A stretch of DNA of 19,524 nt from an uncultured Blautia sp. (GTDB lineage Bacteria > Bacillota > Clostridia > Lachnospirales > Lachnospiraceae): the NCBI GenBank assembly GCA_902476765.1, contig CABSEJ010000046.1, forward strand, positions 1 to 19,524. The letters are read 5' to 3'. Below the pieces are notes generated by a model. That model did not search any database. It worked only from the letters and a program-made list of their open reading frames with translations, and was not told the origin of the DNA. Position numbers and translations under genes: made by a program. Of the stretch, positions 7,737 through 14,518 are shown piece after piece (position 1 is the first letter of the stretch; every line of letters starts with the position of its first letter).

Positions 7737-8168
7737 TTATTCCCATTTAAACAGGATAATGCCTGCAATGGCCACGGCCATTCCAATTAGCTTTCTCCAC
7801 TCAAAAGCTGCCTTTTCTACTCCGAACATACCCAGCAGCTCGATGATATAGGCAGCAGCTAATTGGGCCACAACAATCAGCATAGCCGCTCTGGCCGGTC
7901 CCAGGGCCGACATACTGCGGATTACCGTCACCGTGATAAAGGCTCCGATGACTCCCCCTAAAAGCAGGTATTTGTGGTCTACCTGGGCCAGTTCCCCGAT
8001 TCTGTCTCTGCCAGTAAAAAACCAGGCCGCCACACATACCAAAAGAGCGGAAAACTGCACCCAGCCCGTGGATACCCACAGGCTGGTCTGCTTGGTTACT
8101 TCCGTATTAAAAACCCCCTGTACACTCATCAATACGCCGGATACCAATGCCGTCAAAATTCCCCACAT
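7737..8168 (-). CDS. YdcZ/DUF606-family small membrane protein (DMT superfamily)
   Basis: A 143-residue hydrophobic protein with about five predicted membrane spans: 2-20, 36-52, 67-85, 92-115 and 124-141. The start MWGILTALVSGVLMSVQGVFN and the segment GPARAAMLIVVAQLAAAYIIELLGMFG are typical of the YdcZ (DUF606) family, a half-size branch of the drug/metabolite transporter superfamily. Substrates of this family are mostly unknown. The ATG has GGGAGG nine bases upstream. It lies 119 nt downstream of argD with no obvious terminator between, so read-through from the arg operon is possible. A role in amino-acid export would be only a guess. Confidence 0.8.
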   Translation of the reverse strand: MWGILTALVSGVLMSVQGVFNTEVTKQTSLWVSTGWVQFSALLVCVAAWFFTGRDRIGELAQVDHKYLLLGGVIGAFITVTVIRSMSALGPARAAMLIVVAQLAAAYIIELLGMFGVEKAAFEWRKLIGMAVAIAGIILFKWE

Positions 8169-8287
8169 GGCTTTCTACCTCCCATTTGACACAAGGCCTT
8201 CCACCTCTGTTCTTGGGAAATAGCATCCCCTGAAACGGTCTTTTTATGCACAGGGCAGGAAGAAATCCCACCGGCGGATATATCAGT

Positions 8288-9484
8288 TTATACAGAAAAA
8301 GCCCGTTGTAATTTTTCAGCCATCTCATCCACATCCTCTTTTGAAATTATAAGAGGGGGCACAAAACGCAGCACATTAGTTCCTGCGGAAATGATAATCA
8401 GACCTTCTTCCAGGGCTTTGTTGATAATTTCTCCCACAGGTCTCCCTTCTACTACCAGGCCCTGCATCAGACCTTTTCCACGGCGGGCTGTTATAAAATC
8501 ATACTTTTCCACAAAACTGTCCAGTTTTTCCTCCAGATATGGGGCTATTTCTTTTACATGGTCCAGGATTTTCTCCTCTTCAAACAGGGAAAACACCTTG
8601 CACACCGCAGCGCAGGCAAAAGGATTTCCTCCGTAAGTAGTTCCATGGTCACCGGGAACCAGAGAGCCTTGCGCTGCTTTTTCATTTAACACAAAAGCCC
8701 CTACCGGAACACCGCAGCCAAGGGCCTTGGCACTGGTCATTATGTCAGGCATTACTCCGTAATCCTGGTAAGCAAACATGGTTCCTGTACGTCCCATTCC
8801 ACATTGGATTTCATCTAAAATCAGCAGAATATCCTGCTCATCGCAAAGCTTCCTCACGCCCTTTAAGAACTCCGGGTCAGCAGGATAAATCCCCCCTTCT
8901 CCCTGCACGGTTTCCAAAATAATGGCGCAGGTTTTTTCTGTCACCTGGCTTTTTACGCTTTCCAAATCATTAAAATCAGCAAAACGGATGCCTCCAATCA
9001 AAGGTTTAAAAGGCTCCTGGTAATGGGTATTTCCCGTAACAGACAAGGCCCCCAGACTTCTTCCGTGGAAGGAGTTTTTCATGGCAATGATTTCGTGGTC
9101 CGTTGATTTATCCTTTAGCCAGGCATACTTTCTGGCCGCTTTTATGGCTCCCTCAATAGCCTCGGTACCACTGTTGGTAAAGAACACCTTATCCAGACCT
9201 GAGGCCTTGCAAAGCTTCTGGGATGCATAGGCCAGAGGAACATTATAAAAGAGATTAGAAGTATGGATAAGCTTATCAATCTGTTCCTTCAACGCCTGGT
9301 TATACGCTTCGTTTTTATAACCTAAAGCGAACACAGCAATACCGGCTCCGAAATCCAGATATTCCTTTCCCTCCACATCATATAAATGGGTTCCTTCCCC
9401 CCGCTCCAAAACCAGAGGAAAACGGTTATAGGTATGAAGCACTGATTGCTCCGTCTGCTCTATATATTCCTTACTGCACATCAT
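8288..9484 (-). CDS. argD: acetylornithine aminotransferase
   Basis: A 398-residue class III PLP aminotransferase of normal length. Visible features are FTNSGTEAIEGAIKAAR at 102-118, the FHGRSLGALS segment near 139-148, LDEIQCGMGRTG at 223-234 with the PLP-contacting Asp224, and SAKALGCGVPVGA at 251-263 with the Schiff-base Lys253. The enzyme converts N-acetylglutamate semialdehyde to N-acetylornithine, using glutamate as amino donor. It overlaps argB by 14 bp, so translation is probably coupled. Either of two adjacent ATGs (9484 or 9481) could be used; AAGGAA lies about nine bases ahead of the first. The operon context excludes most other class III transaminase roles. Confidence 0.95.
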   Translation of the reverse strand: MMCSKEYIEQTEQSVLHTYNRFPLVLERGEGTHLYDVEGKEYLDFGAGIAVFALGYKNEAYNQALKEQIDKLIHTSNLFYNVPLAYASQKLCKASGLDKVFFTNSGTEAIEGAIKAARKYAWLKDKSTDHEIIAMKNSFHGRSLGALSVTGNTHYQEPFKPLIGGIRFADFNDLESVKSQVTEKTCAIILETVQGEGGIYPADPEFLKGVRKLCDEQDILLILDEIQCGMGRTGTMFAYQDYGVMPDIMTSAKALGCGVPVGAFVLNEKAAQGSLVPGDHGTTYGGNPFACAAVCKVFSLFEEEKILDHVKEIAPYLEEKLDSFVEKYDFITARRGKGLMQGLVVEGRPVGEIINKALEEGLIIISAGTNVLRFVPPLIISKEDVDEMAEKLQRAFSV

Positions 9485-10364
9485 AATGCTGCATTCCTTC
9501 CTTTCTTAAAATAGCTGTTCCGATACCCTTATCTGTAAAGATTTCCAGAAGCAGGCAGTGTTTAATCCTGCCATCCAGAATATGTACTCTGGAAACGCCT
9601 TCCTCAATGGCATCCACGCAGTTTTGCAGCTTGGGAATCATGCCGCCTCCCACGTTTCCGCTGCCCATCAGCTCCTTCACGTCCTTTACAAAAAGCTTGG
9701 AAATCAAGCTGTCCGGGTCTTTAGGGTCCCGGTATACCCCTTCAATATCCGTCAGGAAGGCCAGCTTTTCTGCATGCATAGCCTTGGCAATAGCACAGGC
9801 TGCATCGTCTGCGTTAATATTATAGGTCTGGAAATTTTCGTCCATGCCCACAGGACACACAATGGGAAGAAAATCCTTTTCCAGCAGGTCAGCTAAAACT
9901 TTCGGATTCACATCTGTAATGTTGCCTACAAATCCAATATCCTGACCGTCAGAATATTTCTTTTCCACCTTCAGAAGTCCTCCGTCCTTGCCGCTGACGC
10001 CTACGGCTCTCACTCCCAGAGACTCTACCAGGGATACCAGCTCTTTGTTTACCTTTCCCAGAACCATCTCCGCCAGCTCCATGGTTTCCTCATCCGTAAC
10101 CCGAAGGCCGTTAATAAATTTAGGCTCCTTTCCCACTTTGCTGACCCATTTGCTGATTTCCTTTCCGCCCCCATGAACAATAATGGGCTTAAACCCAACC
10201 AGCTTTAAAAGTACCACATCCTGAATCACATTCTTTTTCAGCTGCTCATCTACCATGGCGCTTCCGCCGTATTTTACCACAATAACTTTCCGGTTAAACC
10301 GCTGGATATAAGGCAGCGCCTCAATAAGTACCTCTGCTTTATCCAGGTATTTCTGCTTTACCAT
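9471..10364 (-). CDS. argB: N-acetylglutamate kinase
   Basis: A 297-residue amino-acid kinase that phosphorylates N-acetylglutamate, usually the controlled step of the pathway. Motifs are VVKYGGSAM at 29-37 (Lys31), IVHGGGKEI at 62-70, NINADDAACAIAKA at 182-195 and GGGMIPKL at 239-246. The extra N-terminal helix before the first strand (about 6-23, KAEVLIEALPYIQRF) and the C-terminal pattern HILDGRIKHCLLLEIFTDKG are features of the arginine-inhibited, hexameric NAGK class. Feedback inhibition by arginine is therefore likely, and fits a cyclic pathway with ArgJ. It lies 44 nt after argJ and overlaps argD. Confidence 0.96.
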   Translation of the reverse strand: MVKQKYLDKAEVLIEALPYIQRFNRKVIVVKYGGSAMVDEQLKKNVIQDVVLLKLVGFKPIIVHGGGKEISKWVSKVGKEPKFINGLRVTDEETMELAEMVLGKVNKELVSLVESLGVRAVGVSGKDGGLLKVEKKYSDGQDIGFVGNITDVNPKVLADLLEKDFLPIVCPVGMDENFQTYNINADDAACAIAKAMHAEKLAFLTDIEGVYRDPKDPDSLISKLFVKDVKELMGSGNVGGGMIPKLQNCVDAIEEGVSRVHILDGRIKHCLLLEIFTDKGIGTAILRKEGMQHYDVQ

Positions 10365-10408
10365 TTTCTCTACTCCTTCCCTGTTATCACTTTCAAAACC
10401 CCAATCCG

Positions 10409-11635
10409 TCAGGACCGGTAATCTGCATTTATTTTTACATAATCGTAGGTCAAATCACAGCCCCAGGCCGTGGCGCTTTCTTCTCCTACCTTTATATCAG
10501 CCAGAACCGTTACCTTTTTCTCAGAGAGAATTTTGGTCGCCTCTTCTTCAGAGAAATCCACTCCAACCCCGTCTTTCATGATAGCAATTTCTCCTGCCTG
10601 GCTCTTAAAGCTTAAATCCACTTTTTCCGGGTCAAAGGAAACCCCGGAATATCCCATGGCGCACAGGATTCTGCCCCAATTGGCGTCATGGCCGAAAATA
10701 GCCGCCTTTGTCAGGTTGGAAGTAATCACCGACTTAGCCAAAATGGCTGCCTCCTTCTTGCTGGCAGCTCCTGTTACCGTAACCTCAAAAAGAGCTGTGG
10801 CGCCCTCGCCGTCTCCTGCAATCTGCTTAGCCAGGCTGGTGTTCACATAATGAAGAGCCTCTTTGAACGCCTGGTAATCCTGATTCTTTTCTGTGATAGC
10901 AGAATTTCCCGCCATTTTATTGGCCATTACCAGTACCGTATCATTGGTAGAGGTGTCTCCGTCCACAGAAATCATGTTATAGGAATCCTCCACGCTCTCC
11001 CTTAGGGCCTGGGCCAAAAGCTCCTTATCAATATCCACATCCGTAGTAATAAAGGACAACATGGTGCACATATTGGGATGAATCATACCAGAGCCTTTAC
11101 ACATACCGCCAATAGTAACTTTCTTGCCTGACAGCTCCAGCTCCACTGCCGCCTCCTTTTTTACGGTATCTGTAGTCATGATAGACTCTGCCGCCAAAAC
11201 GGCAGCTTCTCTTCCAGAAGAAAGCAGAGGGGTCAGCTTCTTTACCCCGGCTTCCAATGTATCTATGGGAAGCTGCATTCCGATAACGCCCGTAGAGGCT
11301 ACCAATACGCTTTCCATGGGAATCCCCAATGCTTCCCCTGCTGCCCTGGCTGTTTTTTCGCAGTAGCCATATCCTTCCTGTCCGGTACATGCATTTGCAA
11401 TACCGCTGTTGCACACAACAGCCTGAGCCCAAGGAGACTCTTTTACCACCTTCTGGTCCCATTTTACAGGAGCTGCTTTCACCACATTGGTCGTAAAGGT
11501 TCCCGCACAAACACAGGGCTTCTCACTGTAAATCATAGCCATGTCCTTGGTATTTCCTTTTTTGATTCCTGCTGCCATTCCTGCTGCCAGAAACCCCTGA
11601 GCAGCCGTCACGCCGCCATCTATTACTTTCATCAT
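10409..11635 (-). CDS. argJ: bifunctional ornithine acetyltransferase / N-acetylglutamate synthase
   Basis: A 408-residue ArgJ. It recycles the acetyl group from acetylornithine to glutamate and, in bifunctional members, also makes N-acetylglutamate from acetyl-CoA. The self-cleavage site is visible as KGSGMIHPNMCTMLSF (180-195). Cleavage should occur before the nucleophile Thr191, giving an alpha chain (1-190) and a beta chain (191-408). The residue before Thr is Cys rather than the more usual Ala. Other family blocks are STGVIGMQLP (114-123), DGDTSTNDT and GHDANWGRIL. It lies 108 nt after argC. Two adjacent ATGs (11635 and 11632) are possible, with AAAGG upstream. Whether it is truly bifunctional cannot be read from sequence alone; no separate argA is in this window. 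Confidence 0.95.
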   Translation of the reverse strand: MMKVIDGGVTAAQGFLAAGMAAGIKKGNTKDMAMIYSEKPCVCAGTFTTNVVKAAPVKWDQKVVKESPWAQAVVCNSGIANACTGQEGYGYCEKTARAAGEALGIPMESVLVASTGVIGMQLPIDTLEAGVKKLTPLLSSGREAAVLAAESIMTTDTVKKEAAVELELSGKKVTIGGMCKGSGMIHPNMCTMLSFITTDVDIDKELLAQALRESVEDSYNMISVDGDTSTNDTVLVMANKMAGNSAITEKNQDYQAFKEALHYVNTSLAKQIAGDGEGATALFEVTVTGAASKKEAAILAKSVITSNLTKAAIFGHDANWGRILCAMGYSGVSFDPEKVDLSFKSQAGEIAIMKDGVGVDFSEEEATKILSEKKVTVLADIKVGEESATAWGCDLTYDYVKINADYRS

Positions 11636-11743
11636 CTGTCCGCCTTTCTGTTTATCCTATTCTTCCGGATTTCAATATTTTTCTCTATCCGGATTCTTTT
11701 TCAAACCCTCATTATTGCTTTCTGTATCCCACATTGAGGCTCA

Positions 11744-12784
11744 TTACGGGAACATGGGAACCAGTCTCAGTCCTTCTGCTTCATCCTCTCCGAACATCAG
11801 ATTCATGTTCTGTACTGCCTGGCCTGCTGCGCCTTTTACCAGGTTGTCTATAGCTCCCATCATGATAATCCGGTTGGTTCTCGTATCGATTTTAAAGTTA
11901 ATATCCACATAATTGCTGCCTTCCACCCATTTTGTCTGGGGGTACATATCTTTTTCCAACACCCGGATAAATTTTTCCTCTTTATAATATTTGTCGTAAA
12001 CCGCTTTCACTTCCTGGTAAGAAACCTGCTCTGTAAGGGTGGCATAAGCCGTAGCCAGAATTCCCCGGTTCATGGGTACCAGATGTGGAGTAAAGCTCAG
12101 CGTCAATGGTCTGCCTGCCGCATATCCCAGCTGCTCCTCTATCTCAGGAGTATGTCTGTGAGTGGCAACGCCATAGGCCTTCATATTTTCATTGACCTCA
12201 CAGAACAGATTATCCACCTTAGCTCCCCGTCCGGCCCCTGAAGTACCGGATTTAGCATCGATAATCAGGGTATCGGGGTTAATAAGCCCTTCCTTTACCA
12301 GCGGATAGCAGGTAAGAATACTGCAGGTAGTATAACAGCCTGGATTGGCCACAAGACGGGCCTTTTTTACTTCCTCCCGGTTAATTTCGCAAAGGCCGTA
12401 AACAGCCTCAGGAAGAAACTGGGGAGCCTTGTGCGTAAGCTTATACCACTGCTCATAGACCTTCACATCCTTCAGACGGAAATCAGCGCTCAAATCAATA
12501 ATCTTCACTTTAGATAATATGTCTTCGTTTACCATAGAAGCACAAAGCCCCTGAGGAGTAGCAGTGAAAATCACATCCACCTGCTTAGCTAACTCCTCCA
12601 TGTTGTCATCCAGACAGGTATCCTCCACCAGCTCAAACATATTCTGGTAAACTTCTGCGTATTTCTTGTCAATATAGCTTCTGGAGCCGTACCATTTTAT
12701 TTCTGCATTCTTATGTCCCAGAAGAAGCCGCACCAGCTCTCCTCCCGCATAACCTGTAGCTCCGATAATTCCCGCTTTAATCAT
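11744..12784 (-). CDS. argC: N-acetyl-gamma-glutamyl-phosphate reductase
   Basis: A 346-residue NADPH-dependent reductase that makes N-acetylglutamate semialdehyde. The Rossmann start IKAGIIGATGYAGGELVRLL, catalytic Cys150 in ANPGCYTT and the histidine segment HRHTPEIEEQLG are present. I start at the ATG at 12784 because GAGG lies eight bases ahead and the protein then begins with the conserved first strand at the usual length. The frame stays open upstream to a TTG at 12922, but that extension looks unlike any ArgC. It is the first gene of argC-J-B-D, with a ~207-nt leader from the promoter at 12998-13026 and an operator over the -10. Confidence 0.95.
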   Translation of the reverse strand: MIKAGIIGATGYAGGELVRLLLGHKNAEIKWYGSRSYIDKKYAEVYQNMFELVEDTCLDDNMEELAKQVDVIFTATPQGLCASMVNEDILSKVKIIDLSADFRLKDVKVYEQWYKLTHKAPQFLPEAVYGLCEINREEVKKARLVANPGCYTTCSILTCYPLVKEGLINPDTLIIDAKSGTSGAGRGAKVDNLFCEVNENMKAYGVATHRHTPEIEEQLGYAAGRPLTLSFTPHLVPMNRGILATAYATLTEQVSYQEVKAVYDKYYKEEKFIRVLEKDMYPQTKWVEGSNYVDINFKIDTRTNRIIMMGAIDNLVKGAAGQAVQNMNLMFGEDEAEGLRLVPMFP

Positions 12785-12991
12785 GTCCATTTCCTCACTT
12801 GTTCTTTTCATTTTCACCGGGCAGTCAGCCCCGGCTCCCGCCTGCAGCTCCTTAGCCTCTTTGGGGCAGAGCAGGCCGCTCGCTTCTCTGTCCATCATAC
12901 TCCTGCCCACTCTCTCCTGCAAGTCTTATCTTTCCTGCACGGTAATGTCTTTTCTCCATAAGCATCTCTATGCATATTTTATTCCAATTTT
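12785..12991 (-). promoter_or_regulatory. long argC leader RNA region
   Basis: The predicted argC transcript starts near 12991 and runs about 207 nt before the argC ATG, long for a simple leader. It is purine-rich, holds a 35-codon Arg-rich open frame (12852-12959) and a hairpin GCCGGG/CCCGGT near 12804-12823 with an 8-nt loop. No T-run follows this hairpin, so it is not a terminator. I see no T-box or known riboswitch core. Confidence 0.4.
12852..12959 (-). CDS. possible Arg-rich leader peptide upstream of argC
   Basis: A 35-codon frame, ATG at 12959 to TAA at 12852, lies wholly inside the predicted argC leader. It starts MEKRHYRAGKIRLAGE and has six Arg codons (AGA four times, CGT, CGG), three of them in the first twelve codons. 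Translation of such a frame could couple arginine-tRNA supply to argC expression. Against it: the ribosome binding site is weak (GAG six bases ahead), and any open frame in this purine-rich leader would be rich in Arg, Gly and Glu. I know of no matching family, so treat it as a candidate only. Confidence 0.25.
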   Translation of the reverse strand: MEKRHYRAGKIRLAGESGQEYDGQRSERPALPQRG

Positions 12992-13005
12992 TGAATAATT
13001 ATACA
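12992..13005. promoter_or_regulatory. ARG box (ArgR/AhrC operator) over the argC -10
   Basis: TGAATAATTATACA is a near-perfect copy of the arginine-repressor operator core, a 14-bp palindrome of form TGNAT-AATT-ATNCA. It covers the -10 element of the argC promoter, so arginine-bound ArgR/AhrC would block RNA polymerase directly. A poorer match (TGCATATTTTATTCC from 12971) lies 21 bp away, the spacing known for paired ARG boxes in E. coli. Confidence 0.7.
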
Positions 13006-13026
13006 TCCAACCTTTTCTATATGCAA
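12998..13026 (-). promoter_or_regulatory. argCJBD promoter
   Basis: On the minus strand TTGCAT (13026-13021), 17 bp, then the perfect -10 TATAAT (13003-12998). The predicted start is near 12991. The ARG box at 12992-13005 overlaps the -10. Confidence 0.75.
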
Positions 13027-13154
13027 GGATTATTTTATCTTTTTCCCTTTTAAATCCAGTCCTTTCCACAGTTTAAATCTACATTTATAATAGGAAATCT
13101 TTATATTCAAAGTTTCTTTGCTAAAGATTATTTTTAATTTTTTTCATTTTACTA
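13027..13154. other. AT-rich spacer between the divergent argC and argG promoters
   Basis: Very AT-rich DNA with A/T tracts (for example near 13124-13150), likely curved. One isolated half operator (TTATATTCA, 13101-13109) is present. No gene seen. With the leader and the promoters it forms the ~430-bp gene-free stretch between argC and argG. Confidence 0.4.
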
Positions 13155-13183
13155 TTGCATAATTATAATAAATGTTGTATAGT
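13155..13183 (+). promoter_or_regulatory. argG promoter
   Basis: TTGCAT (13155-13160), 17 bp, then TATAGT (13178-13183). The predicted start is near 13190, about 26-29 nt before the argG start codon. The -35 hexamer and spacing are the same as for the opposing argC promoter. Confidence 0.7.
13156..13169. promoter_or_regulatory. partial ARG box over the argG -35
   Basis: TGCATAATTATAAT matches the operator TGNATAATTATNCA in its left half and centre, but has AT where CA is expected at the right end. It overlaps the -35 and the start of the spacer of the argG promoter. It shares the ATAATTATA core with the argC operator. Confidence 0.45.
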
Positions 13184-13215
13184 ACCAATAGCAAAAGAAA
13201 GAAATGAGGATTTCT

Positions 13216-14440
13216 ATGATGAAAGAAAAAGTTATTTTAGCATATTCCGGTGGTTTAGACACTACCGCCCTGATTCCCTGGTTAAAGGAAAATTTTGATT
13301 ATGAAGTTATCTGCTGCTGTATCGACTGCGGTCAGGGCGCAGAGCTGGAAGGCTTAGATGAAAGAGCCCGCCTCTCCGGAGCTTCCAAGCTGTATATCGA
13401 AAACATTATCGATGAATTCTGCGACGAATATATCATGCCCTGTGTACAGGCAGGAGCTGTTTACGAGCATAAATACCTGCTGGGAACCTCTATGGCCCGT
13501 CCGGGAATCGCAATTAGTGGAGATTGCAAGAAAAGAAGGAGCCTCCGCCATCTGTCACGGTGCTACCGGTAAAGGAAATGACCAGATTCGTTTTGAGCTG
13601 GGCATCAAGGCATTGGCTCCGGATTTAAAGATTATCGCACCATGGCGTATGACTGATGTGTGGACCATGCAGTCCCGTGAAGATGAAATCGCATACTGCA
13701 AGGCACACGGCATTGACCTTCCTTTTGACGCCAGCCACAGCTACAGCCGTGACCGGAACTTGTGGCATATCAGCCATGAAGGTCTGGAGCTGGAAGACCC
13801 GGCTCAGGAACCTAATTATGACGACCTGCTGGTGCTGGGCGTAACCCCTCAGAAGGCTCCTGACAAAGTAACAGAAATCACCATGACCTTTGAGGCCGGT
13901 GTTCCCAAAACCTTAAACGGCAAGGAAATGAAGGTTTCTGAAATCATCGCAGAGTTAAATAAATTAGGCGGTGAAAACGGTATCGGTATCATTGATATTG
14001 TAGAAAACCGTGTAGTTGGAATGAAATCCAGAGGCGTATATGAAACTCCGGGAGGAACCATTCTGATGGAAGCTCACGACCAGTTAGAGGAGCTGATTTT
14101 AGACCGTGATACCATGGAAACAAAGAAAAAGCTGGGCAGCCAATTTGCCCAGGTTGTATATGAAGGAAAATGGTTTACACCACTTCGTGAGGCAATCCAG
14201 GCATTCGTGGAATCCACCCAGAAATATGTAACCGGAGAAGTAAAGCTGAAATTATACAAAGGAAATATCATCAAAGCAGGCACTACATCTCCATACAGCC
14301 TGTACAATGAATCCCTGGCATCCTTCACAACCGGTGACTTGTACGACCACCATGACGCAGACGGATTTATCACGCTGTTTGGTCTTCCTTTAAAGGTTCG
14401 TGCTATGAAAATGTATGAGGTTGAGAAAAACCAGAAATAA
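13216..14440 (+). pseudogene. argG: argininosuccinate synthase, disrupted by a frameshift near 13513
   Basis: ArgG joins citrulline and aspartate using ATP. The first part (frame of 13216) has the P-loop AYSGGLDTT and runs to LGTSMARPGIA at 13512. The rest of the protein (LVEIARKEGASAICHGATGKGNDQ, then SYSRDRNLWH and the C-terminus KVRAMKMYEVEK) continues from 13514 in another frame. Relatives have two residues (Lys plus Lys/Arg) between IA and LVEIA, i.e. six bases; here there is one, a net loss of 5 nt. The upstream frame then stops at 13570-13572, leaving about 118 residues, without most of the active site. The downstream half shows no other damage, so the lesion is recent or an error in the sequence. 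Start: GAGGA at 13206-13210 serves ATG 13216 or 13219; the ATG at 13204 has no site. Confidence 0.85.
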
Positions 14441-14470
14441 AAAAGCCAAGCTCTAAATTTTGATATAAGT

Positions 14471-14510
14471 AAAACCCGATGAGATTCGCACCCCTCATCG
14501 GGTTTTCTTT
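14471..14510. terminator. bidirectional terminator between argG and hflX
   Basis: A perfect 13-bp stem (14471-14483 with 14494-14506) and 10-nt loop. It is flanked by T-runs on both strands: GGGTTTTCTTT on plus, and GGGTTTTACTTAT on minus. It separates convergent argG and hflX. Confidence 0.88.
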
Positions 14511-14518
14511 ACTCAGGT

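Noticed and set aside
8169..8287. Riboswitch or terminator between argD and the YdcZ gene
   Set aside because: I found no conserved riboswitch core and no stable stem with a T-tail; only short GGG/CCC pairings.
8107..8334. 75-residue minus-strand frame spanning the argD/YdcZ gap
   Set aside because: It overlaps the ends of both real genes in another frame and has no recognisable content.
11097..11510. 137-residue minus-strand frame within argJ
   Set aside because: Same strand but shifted frame of argJ; low-complexity Gly/Arg/Ser composition typical of an out-of-frame reading.
12804..12823. Transcription attenuator in the argC leader
   Set aside because: The GCCGGG/CCCGGT hairpin has no T-run after it (GAAAATGAAAAG follows), so it cannot be an intrinsic terminator.
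12785..12922. N-terminal extension of ArgC by 46 residues from a TTG at 12922
   Set aside because: The extension has no ArgC-like sequence, whereas ATG 12784 has a good ribosome binding site and gives the normal N-terminus and length.
13358..13513. Separate gene starting at ATG 13358 on the plus strand
   Set aside because: Up to 13513 this frame is only a shadow of the argG 5' half. The ArgG-like sequence in it begins after the frameshift, so it is not an independent start.
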